From assembly GCF_003576475.1 (NCBI RefSeq), contig NZ_QWGR01000021.1, forward strand, positions 1 through 64,000: a stretch of 64,000 bases of DNA, read 5' to 3'. The notes under the pieces were generated by a model. The model searched no databases, was not told the DNA's origin, and saw only the letters and a list, made by a program, of their open reading frames with translations. Source of the stretch: Maribellus luteus. GTDB lineage: Bacteria > Bacteroidota > Bacteroidia > Bacteroidales > Prolixibacteraceae. The translations under genes and the position numbers were made by a program. This document shows, piece by piece, positions 47,142 through 58,831 of the stretch. The number at the start of each line of letters is the position of its first letter. The stretch's first letter is position 1.

Positions 47142-50100
47142 TTATTGTTTGATGATCGTTCCGGAAACCGAAATCAGAGAACTTCCTTTAACTACCACCA
47201 CATATGTTCCGGCAGTCAGGAAAGATAAATTCAGTTCCACTTTGTTGTACCCTTTGTGAATGGAAATGACCTCACTGTAAACAACGGCCCCACCTTCAGC
47301 ATACACTTCCACCGTTGCACCGGCTTTTTCATCGCTGCTAAATGTTACGGTCACATCGCTTACGAATGGATTCGGATAAACCATGAAACCATCGAGTGTT
47401 GCGGCCGTCACTTCTTCTGCGACACAAGCGCCCAAAACAGCTCCGTTTTTGATCAACTCATCCACAGCAGGATAGGCCACACACATGTTTTTCCCCTTGT
47501 AGCAAAGCTGAATCTTGTCCATTCCCTTGCCCGTTGTACAATATACATCAACAGGAGATACCTGGACAGAATCAGTAACCGAACACTCATTTCCGTCGGT
47601 AACAGTAAGGTAATAAACCGTTGGCACTTCGGGACAAACCATGATTGACTCAGAAGTTTCGCCGGTGCCCCACTGGTAAGAATAATCGCCTGCTCCACCT
47701 GTTACATCTGCAACAGCAAGCGTTGCACAAGCTGAATCGGGATAAGCAGGATAAACCACCTGATCGTCGGTCAATGTAAACTCAACCGGTGCAGGATCAA
47801 ATAACTCAACTTCCGCAGAAACACTGTTATTCAATGCATCGCTTACGGTTACGGAATAAATACCTGCCGAAAGATTGCTTGCAGTTGCCAGCGTTTGCCC
47901 ATTGCTCCAGGCATAAGTATAAGGTCGAATCCCGCCCGTAACTTCAACGGTAGCAGTTCCATTGTCGCCTTCAAAACAATCTATTTCGGTGGTTAAAACT
48001 GAACTGACAGCCAAACTCTGAACCTGAAGACGGACCGAAACCGGGAAGTGATCGGAAGCCGTGTTGGTATAATCACTGTCGTAAAACTCGTAATGAACTC
48101 TTGCCGAACCCTCAATGTACTCGTCAAACAATTCGTTGCTTACAGAAATGTGGTCGATCATATCTGTTTCAAACACATACGAACGAAAACCATTTTCACT
48201 TAAAACACCGGTAAGCGCTTTGTAGTTGGCAGCATCCGCCACATAACTTTCATAACTGGAAGCAGTAGTCGCTGTAATATCAGCCACTGTTACATCCACG
48301 TCGTCGTTGTAGTCACCCAAAAGAATCAGGTTGGCATCGGAATAATGTTGATCCAGTGTATCTTTCAGCACCTCCACGTCGTATTTCCGCATCTGGTAAC
48401 GCAGCAAAGGATCGGAACTATTGTTGGCTCGCGCATGAATATCGATTACATGGTAACGAACAGTAACACTGTTGATGGTAATGTCTGCCACCATCATAAA
48501 AGGCAACCTGCCGCTGGCATAGAACCGCGTTACATCCGGATCGGGATATCCGACAAGCGCCGAACCATCGCCATCATTGTAGTAAGGATGAATAGAAGCC
48601 AGGAGCGGCATGGTTTTCACCACCGAAACAGTTGATGTTTTGTAAATGAACCCCACTTTTTGTTTTACGCCGGCATCATTCGGATTTGATGTATAATCAG
48701 AAAGCACGTAATTGTAACCGTTCATTTCACCGACCATTTGCGCAAACAAAACATCATCCGAAATTTCTTCCACGGCATAAATATCAGCGTCCAATGCATT
48801 CAGCACAGCCTTAACACTGTCTTTCTGAACCGTATTGGCATCGCCTTTGGCCGGAGAATTTCCTTCGTCGCCAAACCACTCGATGTTCCAGGTCACAACA
48901 TCCAGCGTTTGTTCTTTTGAGATAGCCAGATCATCTCCCGTTTGTTTGTATTTTTCGGCGCAAGGCAAATCGCTTTTTATGCGCGGCATCAGCTGAAATA
49001 AATCGTAATACCTGCCAACAACACCTACTAGCTCTTCGCAATTTTCGGGTTGAGCAAGGCCAACCAAATCAGCGGCATCGGCATCGATTCTGACTTCGCC
49101 ACTTCCCGAAGCATCAGCAACCACTAAATTTGAATTCCCAAAAATCAATGCTCCCGGTGCCGGGAAAGTAACATTTGTAAGTTTTACCAACTCGGCCGGA
49201 TGCGCAGAAAGCTCGGCCATTGTAAGCGCTTTGGGCTGAACAGGAGAAAGAGCAGCTCCGTGCGAAGTCACTTCACTTACCGGGCTGATCTGAATTTGTC
49301 CGTTATACACACCTCTTGTTCCGGTAATGGTAATGGAATCGCCAATCTGGAAAACTCCCGCACCGTGAACCAGTGCATCAAAAACAGCAATCCCGGCGGT
49401 TGAATCCTGCATGTAGGCCGAACCGGCAAACTGATCGGCAACCGTTAAAGTTCCGGTAATTGTTACTGTTGTTCCTTCGGCAGCAACGCGGGCATCAGCA
49501 ATCGAAATTACGTCGGGCGCAGGAGGATTAACAATCACTCCATTTTCGGTTCCGGGTGTAGGCTTGAACATCGAATAGCTTGCCGTCATGCGAGCGCCTC
49601 CGCTTCCGTTTGGAATCCGCTGCATCGACAGGTTGTCTTTGTCGCCGGTCATGTTTTCATTTACCTGCTGCTCGCCTGCTTCAAGCAGTACCAGCAAACC
49701 GGCATCGTCCGAATCATCGGTATCATACACCAGTGCATCTTCCAGGTTGGTAAGCGTCACCGGCGTTCCGTTCGGGAAATTTGTGATCGTATCTTTGTAC
49801 AAGGCAACTGCATCTGCTCCGTTCTGAATGGCATTACTTGCAACCACCAGATTAACATTGGCTACATCCGCATTTCCGATAACAAAATACCCCTCGGCAT
49901 TGGTAAAATAACCGGCCAGGTCATAAGCTGCATACGAAACATCGCCGTTCCCGTTGTAAAGAACCACGATGTAACCATCCAGCGCTTTATTTCCCAAACC
50001 GCCGTCATACAATTCAATAAATTCTTCCGTATCTGTTCCCGGTGTGTCTGCATCCACCTCGTTAATGATCAGCGAAATGGTTTCAACAAAAACATATTTT

Positions 50101-51302
50101 TCGTTTTCGGCTCCCGGAGTGTTTATCGCTTCCCCATTTGCAGGACTTCCCTCATAACCTGATATTCCGTACAAATCAAAATCGTTCCTCACCCAATCAG
50201 AAGGAGAGTCGGTATCCGTTCCATCCGGAATACGCGAAGCACCGCCCGGTGCAAAAGCTAGACCGTCGAAAGAAACGGTTAAAACAGAAGTGGAGTAGTT
50301 CAAATCACCGGCACCTCCGTCATTCACTGCTACATCGTCAGTCAACTCCTCCCAGGGAGTAGCATCCAGAACACCGTCATTATCCGTATCCAGGTCGTCG
50401 CCCAATGCTCCCGTAAAATTCTTTACCAACAACAAAGTCAACGAACCATTTTCGAGTGCGTTGGCCGGAAGATTGGCCAGGTAGTAGCCATTTGCATCTG
50501 TTGTTCCCAAAGCAAGCACCTCGTCGATTGTACCGGCGCTGCTTCCGTCTCCTTCAATTTCGAGCACAGAATAAGCACTTAAATCAGTATTCGGGTTACT
50601 TTTGATTTCCACATACTCCACGTCGGTACCGGTGGTAGAAACAGAAAATTCATTGATCACCACCTTCACTTCCACAGGGCCGTCGCAATTGGAAGCTCCC
50701 GGAGTGTCTCCTTCCCCAAGATCAAAAGGGCCGATTTGCCAAAGCTGGCTGCAATCCCGCAATACATGTCCCGGCACAAAAGTACCCTCGGGCCCTACCT
50801 GAACGGTGCTGTACACTTTTTCGCCGGAAGTGGTCGACTGAAGCAAAGCAACTCCGTCCACAATCTCCGTCCAAGGCGTTACATCCAGCACTCCGTCATC
50901 CTCAAGATCCAAATCGTCGCCAAGTGCTCCGGTAAAACCAGATACCAGTAGATGCGTGACATTGTCGCCGTTCTCAAAATTCAGCGTTGCTACAAAATCG
51001 GGAGTAGTAATGGTCATGGTCGATTCTCCAACCACAAAAAAGCCATCACCTGCAATTTGCTGTCCGGTCAGATCCACAACCGCCTCAATCACACCGCTTC
51101 CACCTGTTCCGTCACCGATAACCAGGTAAGTAAGCCCGCTTAAATCCTGTCCGGCATTTCCGGCTAATTCAAAATACTCGTCATTATCCGTTGAAGGCTG
51201 ATCGATCCTTATTTCATTGATAAGGACTGATTGTGCAAACGAAGCGAACGATGCACAAAAGAGAATGAGAATCATTCTCAGGCGAAGTAAAATTTTGTTC
51301 AT
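47142..51302 (-). CDS. T9SS-secreted lamin-tail / EEP nuclease-fold multidomain protein
   Basis: A 1386-residue extracellular protein. After the signal (LILFCASFASFAQ) come three lamin-tail-like beta domains (about 22-590; each has an INEI/INEV start and a D-E-Y/F-x-E-L motif). An OB-fold region follows (about 600-770, TVTITGTLTVADQF). The EEP domain (about 798-1085) shows VVTWNIEWFGDEG, YAVEEISDD, LLGDYNDDV, DMIDHISV and SDHFPVSV, so metal and catalytic residues are present. Two SprB/PKD-like repeats lie near 1105-1260. The C-terminus (about 1305-1386, YPNPFVSDVTVTF) is a type A T9SS sorting domain. Extracellular nuclease activity is probable. Confidence 0.92.
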   Translation of the reverse strand: MNKILLRLRMILILFCASFASFAQSVLINEIRIDQPSTDNDEYFELAGNAGQDLSGLTYLVIGDGTGGSGVIEAVVDLTGQQIAGDGFFVVGESTMTITTPDFVATLNFENGDNVTHLLVSGFTGALGDDLDLEDDGVLDVTPWTEIVDGVALLQSTTSGEKVYSTVQVGPEGTFVPGHVLRDCSQLWQIGPFDLGEGDTPGASNCDGPVEVKVVINEFSVSTTGTDVEYVEIKSNPNTDLSAYSVLEIEGDGSSAGTIDEVLALGTTDANGYYLANLPANALENGSLTLLLVKNFTGALGDDLDTDNDGVLDATPWEELTDDVAVNDGGAGDLNYSTSVLTVSFDGLAFAPGGASRIPDGTDTDSPSDWVRNDFDLYGISGYEGSPANGEAINTPGAENEKYVFVETISLIINEVDADTPGTDTEEFIELYDGGLGNKALDGYIVVLYNGNGDVSYAAYDLAGYFTNAEGYFVIGNADVANVNLVVASNAIQNGADAVALYKDTITNFPNGTPVTLTNLEDALVYDTDDSDDAGLLVLLEAGEQQVNENMTGDKDNLSMQRIPNGSGGARMTASYSMFKPTPGTENGVIVNPPAPDVISIADARVAAEGTTVTITGTLTVADQFAGSAYMQDSTAGIAVFDALVHGAGVFQIGDSITITGTRGVYNGQIQISPVSEVTSHGAALSPVQPKALTMAELSAHPAELVKLTNVTFPAPGALIFGNSNLVVADASGSGEVRIDADAADLVGLAQPENCEELVGVVGRYYDLFQLMPRIKSDLPCAEKYKQTGDDLAISKEQTLDVVTWNIEWFGDEGNSPAKGDANTVQKDSVKAVLNALDADIYAVEEISDDVLFAQMVGEMNGYNYVLSDYTSNPNDAGVKQKVGFIYKTSTVSVVKTMPLLASIHPYYNDGDGSALVGYPDPDVTRFYASGRLPFMMVADITINSVTVRYHVIDIHARANNSSDPLLRYQMRKYDVEVLKDTLDQHYSDANLILLGDYNDDVDVTVADITATTASSYESYVADAANYKALTGVLSENGFRSYVFETDMIDHISVSNELFDEYIEGSARVHYEFYDSDYTNTASDHFPVSVRLQVQSLAVSSVLTTEIDCFEGDNGTATVEVTGGIRPYTYAWSNGQTLATASNLSAGIYSVTVSDALNNSVSAEVELFDPAPVEFTLTDDQVVYPAYPDSACATLAVADVTGGAGDYSYQWGTGETSESIMVCPEVPTVYYLTVTDGNECSVTDSVQVSPVDVYCTTGKGMDKIQLCYKGKNMCVAYPAVDELIKNGAVLGACVAEEVTAATLDGFMVYPNPFVSDVTVTFSSDEKAGATVEVYAEGGAVVYSEVISIHKGYNKVELNLSFLTAGTYVVVVKGSSLISVSGTIIKQ

Positions 51303-51536
51303 TTCAAGCAGTTTATTTTAATTAAGTAGTTCAATTTCGGAAATTGAGAGGAAGAAACAAAAAAGAAATCCATTAATAATATGTTAACTTTTTATTTCAC
51401 CTTTCGTTACAACACATAACTGAATCAAGGGTTTAGGATTGTGAATAAGTAATGAAAAAGCGAATTGCATTATTAAGTTTAGGTTTTGGTTGTACCTTCG
51501 TATCCAATTCAGTGAAAACATTCACAAATAATTACT

Positions 51537-51544
51537 TACGTTTG
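51537..51544 (+). promoter_or_regulatory. -7 promoter box of the ABC-F gene
   Basis: TACGTTTG, followed by CACG, matches TAnnTTTG and lies 42 bp upstream of the ATG. The expected -33 TTTG is not evident. Confidence 0.4.
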
Positions 51545-51583
51545 CACGCCCTTTTCGAAGGGCTAAATGGTAAAATGGATTAG

Positions 51584-53202
<1,619 letters not shown>

Positions 53203-53203
<1 letters not shown>

Positions 53204-53403
53204 TGGACGGCAGGCAACGCAAAAATATCCAACCGGGCATGCTGGTCGAAATTGTTTTGAAAAAAGACCAGCGTACCGGGGAGTTAACGGAAGGATTTGT
53301 TAAACGAATCCTTACCAAATCCCCCAATCATCCACATGGCATAAAAGTAATGCTGGACGACGGACAGGTAGGCCGCGTTAAAAACATTATCGAAGAAAAC
53401 TGA
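53203..53403 (+). CDS. ywbE: YwbE family protein
   Basis: A 66-residue protein of the conserved YwbE family. It has the characteristic RKNIQPGMLVEIVLKKDQRT, GFVKRILTKSPNHPHGIKV and GQVGRVKNI segments, which form a small RNA-binding-like beta barrel. Its ATG shares one base with the stop of the ABC-F gene (TAATG), so translation is probably coupled. Function is unknown; coupling to a ribosome-associated ABC-F factor hints at translation. Confidence 0.93.
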
Positions 53404-53614
53404 GAGCTATCAGCTTCGAGCCACTAGCCTGGGATAAATAAATGACGATTAACCCTGTCCACCTAAGCTTTTGGTGAAAGAACAAACTCTGAACTTCGAA
53501 CGAAGAGTCATCAGAAAATTAAACTGTAAACTGTGACTGCGACTGAAAACTTGCTTCTAAAAATACGTAAAGCCCACAATACGCTCTTTTCCCTGAACTT
53601 TAAACTCTGAACTC

Positions 53615-55393
53615 CTATTCCCTGTTTCCATAAAAACGATCCAGAATAGATCCGTCGTTGGCTTCTTTCGAGAGCGATTCGATGGTATTTTTCGGAACAT
53701 CGTACACATCCAGTACAATCAGTCCGTCGAGACAATTATTGAATTTCGGATCGACATTAAAGCCAATGATTTTGGCGTTCAGTTTAATGTACTTTTTCAG
53801 CAAAACGGGCAACCCGGAATTTAGCTCATCCACATCACCAATGGTTTTATCCAGCCGGTCGATGCTGTCCATGTTCTCCATCAGCAAATTCAGATCGGTA
53901 TTGTCGCTTTTGAAGGTATAGCTGTTTCGCGAGCGGACGTACTTTGCCAGTTGCCAGTTCAAATGATTGCGCAGGATAAAGCGCACGATCATATCTTTTG
54001 AAACCTTCGAATAGTTGTTGCTGATGCTCACCGGCCCAATCAGGTAGCGGTATTCCGGGTTTTTCAGCAGGAAATACAAAATTCCCTTCCACAGCAAAAA
54101 GAGCGGCATCGGTTTTCGCTGGTATTCCTTTATTACAAACGAACGCCCCAGTTCAAGACTTTCCTCCAAAACCGGCTTCAGTTTATCATCGAGGCGAAAC
54201 AGGGTTTGCAGATAGAATCCTCTTTTCCCGTACTGCTCCATGATGTCTCTGCCCTGCCCGATCCGGTAAGCTCCTACAATCCGTTGTTCTTCCTCGTCCC
54301 AGATAAACATTTGGTTGTAGTACAAATCAAACTCATCCACATCGATGCTCAGGTTGGTACCCTCGCCCACTTCGCGGAACGTGATCTCGCGCAAACGGCC
54401 AATTTCATTCAGAATATTGGGAATCAACTTCGACGGAGCACAGTACGATATATAATTCTTGAGCTTGAAAAGCGTATAATCGCATTTTATAGACTGAATC
54501 TCCTTCAGAATCAATTCTGTCGGGATCGGGTCAATAATCGGCTGAGGCTTCATCTCCGGCTTGATCGAATAATTGAAAAAACGCTTCACCTCAATATCCG
54601 ATTCCATGCTGTAGGTTTTGGCACGCAGAAAACGCCCAAACTGGTACACATCGCAAAAATGATCCTGCTCCGCTACCGAAACCGGGCTCCCAATTCTCAA
54701 CTTAATATTCTTGTGCCGCTTGCTCAGCAACTCAGAGGGCAGCCGGGCATGTTTCAGCGACGGATGAATTTTGGCAAAAAACTGCAGCAAACGGCTGTTG
54801 CTTCCCTGGAACAAAACCGGAACCACCGGAACCTGCGCTTTTTTGATGAATTTCACAATCGGGAACTGCCACACCTTGTCGGTAACTCCGTCAAACGAGT
54901 CTTTGGTGCTTACATTAATCGCCGGGAAAAGACACAGTACACCGTTATTTTTCAAATGCGTCTCGGCTTCTCCCAAACCTGCCATGCTTTCCTCCCGTGT
55001 ACCAAAAGGATTTTCTGACAGGAAATATTCGGAAACCGGCTCAATCTTTTTCAAAAGAAAACTTGCCAGCACTTTTACATCGCTTCGCACCATCGACAGG
55101 TACTTGATCAGCAGCAAACCGTCGAATCCTCCCAGCGGATGATTGGCCACCACAATCAGCGGGCCTTCTTTGGGAATCTTTTTCAATTCACTCTCATCGA
55201 AAACCATGTTGATTTCCAGCGTTTTTATCAGCTCATCAATAAAATCCACGCCTTCTTTCTGAGCAATCTGGCTGTAAATTTTATTGAGCTTGTTAAAACG
55301 AAGAATATACATCAGGAATTTAGCGAAATAATCTCCGCTGGCCAGGATGGCAGGTCGATCGTTGAACAGATCTTTCGGATTCAGTAACTCCAT
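53615..55393 (-). CDS. Fused O-acyltransferase / N-acyltransferase (OlsF/GlsF-like)
   Basis: A 592-residue protein with two acyltransferase domains. The N-terminal PlsC-like domain (about 65-250) has NHPLGGFDG (His85, Asp91, an HX5D variant of the usual HX4D) and NPFGTREESM. The C-terminal part (about 300-540) is OlsB/hemolysin-like (GNAT-type), with FREVGEGTNLSIDVDEFD, RIVGAYRIGQG and FLLWKGILYFL. This order matches OlsF/GlsF enzymes that make acyloxyacyl amino-acid lipids (ornithine or glycine lipids) in Serratia and Flavobacterium. The head group is not predictable. Confidence 0.85.
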   Translation of the reverse strand: MELLNPKDLFNDRPAILASGDYFAKFLMYILRFNKLNKIYSQIAQKEGVDFIDELIKTLEINMVFDESELKKIPKEGPLIVVANHPLGGFDGLLLIKYLSMVRSDVKVLASFLLKKIEPVSEYFLSENPFGTREESMAGLGEAETHLKNNGVLCLFPAINVSTKDSFDGVTDKVWQFPIVKFIKKAQVPVVPVLFQGSNSRLLQFFAKIHPSLKHARLPSELLSKRHKNIKLRIGSPVSVAEQDHFCDVYQFGRFLRAKTYSMESDIEVKRFFNYSIKPEMKPQPIIDPIPTELILKEIQSIKCDYTLFKLKNYISYCAPSKLIPNILNEIGRLREITFREVGEGTNLSIDVDEFDLYYNQMFIWDEEEQRIVGAYRIGQGRDIMEQYGKRGFYLQTLFRLDDKLKPVLEESLELGRSFVIKEYQRKPMPLFLLWKGILYFLLKNPEYRYLIGPVSISNNYSKVSKDMIVRFILRNHLNWQLAKYVRSRNSYTFKSDNTDLNLLMENMDSIDRLDKTIGDVDELNSGLPVLLKKYIKLNAKIIGFNVDPKFNNCLDGLIVLDVYDVPKNTIESLSKEANDGSILDRFYGNRE

Positions 55394-55592
55394 TTCTTGT
55401 TGCTAACGGTGTAAAACCTCAAGTAGTACCTCTACAAAAATAGAATGTTTTTTCAATTTTAGTTTTCGAACCATGTTTTATTTCCCCTTTCTACAGCGGC
55501 CTTTCCATTACTTATCAGATAAACAAGGCGATATGCTTTTTTTTGATCATATTTGCCCCCGGTTTGTTATAGGTAGAGAAAAACAAGAAAAA

Positions 55593-57428
55593 TTGGAAAA
55601 TAAAACGGATATAAGCCTTTGGCTTCCCACATCGAAAAAAGAGGTGCAGCAGATGGGATGGGATGAGATCGATGTGATCCTTTTTACGGGTGATGCCTAC
55701 ATCGATCACCCCTCGTTTGGCGCTGCGGTTATTGGAAGGGTTCTGGAACACGAAGGACTGCGTGTGGCGGTTGTTCCGCAACCGAACTGGAAGGACGACC
55801 TGCGTGATTTCAAAAAGCTGGGACGCCCGAACCTGTTTTTTGCGGTAACCGCCGGAAACATGGACTCGATGGTAAACCACTATACGGCCGGCAAACGCAA
55901 ACGATCGTCGGATGCCTACACGCCCGGCGGAAGATCGGGACAGCGCCCGGACTATGCCACCATTACCTACTGTAATATTTTAAAGAAGCTATATCCTGAT
56001 GTTCCGCTTGTAATTGGCGGGATTGAAGCTTCGTTGCGACGGGTTACCCACTACGATTACTGGTCGGATAAGTTGATGCCTTCGATTCTGGAAGATACAA
56101 AGGCAGACATTCTATTTTACGGAATGGGTGAAAAAACGATCGAGGAATTTGCCAGGCTTGTAAAACGCGGCATTCCTGTTGAAAGCCTCACAACGATTCC
56201 CCAGACTGCCTTTATGGTTGGAGAGGATGAAGCTTATGCCACCAAAAAGAACTGGGATGAGCTGGAACTGGCTTCGCACGAAACCTGCCTCGCCGATAAA
56301 AAAGAGTATGCGCGCAACTTTATGCACATCGAAGAAGAGTCGAATAAAATGGAGGCCAAAAAGCTGGTGCAACGTGTCGGCAACAGGAAAGTAGTAGTAA
56401 ATCCACCGTGGCCCACTTTCAAGGAAAGCGAGATCGACAAGGTTTACGACCTGCCTTACACACGTTTGCCGCATCCGCGTTACAACAGCAAGGAAACCAT
56501 TCCGGCTTACGAAATGATCCGGCATTCGATCAACATCCACCGCGGATGTTTCGGAGGTTGTACTTTTTGTACCATTTCGGCACACCAGGGAAAATTTATT
56601 GCCAGCCGTTCCGAAAAATCCATTTTAAAGGAAGTTGAACAGGTAACGCAAATGCCCGACTTTAAAGGTTACATTTCCGATTTGGGAGGTCCGTCGGCTA
56701 ATATGTACAAAATGAAAGGCATTCACGAAGAGATTTGCAAAAAATGCAAACGGCCGTCGTGTATTTTCCCCAGTATTTGTAAAAACCTGGATACCAACCA
56801 CCAACCCATGCTCGACTTGTATGCAAAAGTGCGTCAGCACCCGAAAGTCAAAAAAGCCTTTGTGGGTAGCGGTATTCGTTACGATATGATCCTCGAAAAA
56901 ACCAACAATGAAGAGGCGAACAAAGCCAACCATCAGTATTTACGCGAGATCATCAAGCACCATGTTTCGGGACGTTTAAAGGTAGCTCCCGAACACTCGT
57001 CGGACGAGGTGCTGAAGTTTATGCGAAAACCTTCTTTTAAATTGTTTGAGGAGCTGAACGAGGAATTCAAACGCATCAATAAAGAAGAAAATTTAAACCA
57101 GCAACTGATCCCGTATTTTATTTCGAGCCACCCCGGCAGTAAATCGGAAGACATGGCTAACCTTGCCATTCAAACAAAAAACATGGATTTCAAACTGGAG
57201 CAGGTGCAGGACTTTACACCTACTCCCATGACGCTGGCCACCGTGGTTTATTATTCGGGCTACCATCCTTACACGATGGAGGAAATTTACACTGCTAAAA
57301 ACCGCGATGCCAAGGAAAAGCAACGCCAGTTCTTTTTCTGGTACAAAAAGGAATTCAAAAACAAGATCATCAACGACCTGAAATCCAAAGGACGCGATGA
57401 CCTGGTTAAAAAGCTTTTTAATAAATAA
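55593..57428 (+). CDS. ygiQ: YgiQ family radical SAM protein
   Basis: A radical SAM protein of 611 residues from this start. The conserved N-terminus LPTSKKEVQQMGWDEIDVIL and GDAYIDHPSFG precedes the cluster motif CFGGCTFC (Cys319, Cys323, Cys326), which binds the [4Fe-4S] cluster. A C-terminal DUF3362-like region follows (VQDFTPTPMTLATV). The biochemical role of YgiQ is not settled. In-frame ATGs exist at 55473 and 55533, but homologues begin just before LPTSKKE, so I prefer the TTG at 55593. The DUF4197 gene follows after 21 bp. Confidence 0.9.
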   Translation: MENKTDISLWLPTSKKEVQQMGWDEIDVILFTGDAYIDHPSFGAAVIGRVLEHEGLRVAVVPQPNWKDDLRDFKKLGRPNLFFAVTAGNMDSMVNHYTAGKRKRSSDAYTPGGRSGQRPDYATITYCNILKKLYPDVPLVIGGIEASLRRVTHYDYWSDKLMPSILEDTKADILFYGMGEKTIEEFARLVKRGIPVESLTTIPQTAFMVGEDEAYATKKNWDELELASHETCLADKKEYARNFMHIEEESNKMEAKKLVQRVGNRKVVVNPPWPTFKESEIDKVYDLPYTRLPHPRYNSKETIPAYEMIRHSINIHRGCFGGCTFCTISAHQGKFIASRSEKSILKEVEQVTQMPDFKGYISDLGGPSANMYKMKGIHEEICKKCKRPSCIFPSICKNLDTNHQPMLDLYAKVRQHPKVKKAFVGSGIRYDMILEKTNNEEANKANHQYLREIIKHHVSGRLKVAPEHSSDEVLKFMRKPSFKLFEELNEEFKRINKEENLNQQLIPYFISSHPGSKSEDMANLAIQTKNMDFKLEQVQDFTPTPMTLATVVYYSGYHPYTMEEIYTAKNRDAKEKQRQFFFWYKKEFKNKIINDLKSKGRDDLVKKLFNK

Positions 57429-57449
57429 CACTCTGTTAAACACAAAGAA

Positions 57450-58202
57450 ATGATTCGAAAAAAACTCTTCCCCCTTTTATTGATTTTACTGACCGGCTGT
57501 GCCGAATTAACTCAACTGGCTCAGCAAACTCTGGATGCCAATGCACCGCTTACGCAAAATGAAATTGTAGCCGGCCTGAAAGAGGCACTGGTTACCGGCA
57601 CCAACAAATCGGCACAATTACTGGGCAAAACCGATGGTTACTACAAAGACGAGCTGGTAAAAATCATGCTTCCGCCCGAAGCCGATGTTATTGTCGATAA
57701 CCTCAATAAAATTCCGGGCGGCGACAAGCTGGTTCAGGATGTACTGCTGACCATCAACCGGGCTGCGGAAGACGCCGCCAAAGAAGCCGCGCCCATTTTT
57801 GTGAACAGCATCAAAAGCATGACCATTTCGGATGCAGTGGGTATCTTGAAAGGACAAGACAACGCTGCCACGCAATACCTACACAAAACTACTTACGACC
57901 AGCTTTTTGCGCTCTACCAGCCAAAAATCAAAAGCTCGGTGGAAAAGGAATTGGTGGGTGGCATTTCTACCAAAGAAAGCTGGGACAGCCTCACCGGCAA
58001 ATGGAACACCGTAGCCAACAGTGTGGCCGGAAAAATTGCTGGCTTAAAACCCGTGAATACCCAACTGGAAGATTACCTAACCGCCAAAGCACTCGACGGT
58101 CTTTTTCTTAAAATTGCTGACGAAGAAAAACTCATTCGCCAAGACCCTGCCGCACGGGTTACCAACCTGCTGAAACGTGTGTTTGGCTCGGTTGATTCAT
58201 AG
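57450..58202 (+). CDS. DUF4197 lipoprotein
   Basis: A 250-residue predicted lipoprotein (signal LFPLLLILLTGC). The mature helical body is DUF4197: NEIVAGLKEALVTGTNKSAQ, YYKDELVKIMLPPEA, GGDKLVQDVLLTINRAAEDA and, at the end, DYLTAKALDGLFLKIADEEK. Function is unknown; it is a periplasmic or membrane-anchored helical protein. It lies 21 bp downstream of ygiQ. Confidence 0.93.
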   Translation: MIRKKLFPLLLILLTGCAELTQLAQQTLDANAPLTQNEIVAGLKEALVTGTNKSAQLLGKTDGYYKDELVKIMLPPEADVIVDNLNKIPGGDKLVQDVLLTINRAAEDAAKEAAPIFVNSIKSMTISDAVGILKGQDNAATQYLHKTTYDQLFALYQPKIKSSVEKELVGGISTKESWDSLTGKWNTVANSVAGKIAGLKPVNTQLEDYLTAKALDGLFLKIADEEKLIRQDPAARVTNLLKRVFGSVDS

Positions 58203-58333
58203 CCATTCACCTGTTTTTATTTTGTTGAACATCTTTGATTGAATTTTACGCGAATAATGCTTAAATTAAATATGCCTTTAGCAGTGGAGGTCAAGGAAAG
58301 CAAAGGCTTGTATAAACTTAAAACCAAAACGCC

Positions 58334-58759
58334 ATGCGACTAGAATTTGTTAAAGTAGAAGAAGCCAACGGCTTATTAAACCAACTCATTGAACACCACC
58401 CTCATGCTATCTTTTTGACCGACCATGATTTCAAAGTGAAGTACTACAACAAATCGTTTTCGGTACTCGCAGAAAGCAGCAAAAGTGACATTCTGGATCA
58501 TGAATTTTGCCAGATTATGGGATGTACGCAACGCGAAAAACTGCTTGATCCGCATGAAGATCTTTGCAAACACTGCCAGTTTCGCAACCTGTTGTCGGGT
58601 TCCAATTTGTCGGACGTAGAGCTGATCCGCGATTTTGTAATCAACAACCAGGTAAAAACCAAGCACCTGCGCATTGAAGCACACCGGGTGGTGATGGACG
58701 GCCACAAATACCGTTTGATGGTAATTGACGACCGGACGGCAAAAAATAAAATTGACTAG
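58334..58759 (+). CDS. Stand-alone PAS-domain protein with four cysteines
   Basis: A 141-residue cytoplasmic protein consisting of one PAS fold. It begins NQLIEHHPHAIFLTDHDFKV, with YYNKSFSVLAESSK and a final YRLMVIDD strand. Four cysteines lie in the insert: FCQIMGC (Cys84, Cys89 by rough count) and LCKHC (C-x2-C). The same pattern occurs in PAS sensor domains of some histidine kinases, where the cysteines may hold a metal or sense redox. No output domain is attached, so it must act through a partner. Confidence 0.8.
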   Translation: MRLEFVKVEEANGLLNQLIEHHPHAIFLTDHDFKVKYYNKSFSVLAESSKSDILDHEFCQIMGCTQREKLLDPHEDLCKHCQFRNLLSGSNLSDVELIRDFVINNQVKTKHLRIEAHRVVMDGHKYRLMVIDDRTAKNKID

Positions 58760-58777
58760 TTCTCTTTTACTATAATT

Positions 58778-58831
58778 GAAAAATCTACCTGTTTTTACCT
58801 GTCGTACTGACGGGAACAGGTAGATTTTTCT
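58778..58831 (+). terminator. Terminator after the PAS gene
   Basis: A perfect 16-bp inverted repeat, GAAAAATCTACCTGTT with its complement at 58815-58830, encloses a 21-nt loop. Its right arm ends in TTTTTC. It lies 19 bp after the PAS gene. Confidence 0.8.

Noticed and set aside
54206-55018. 270-codon frame antisense to the acyltransferase gene
   Set aside because: It lies wholly within a well-supported gene on the other strand, with no recognisable domain.
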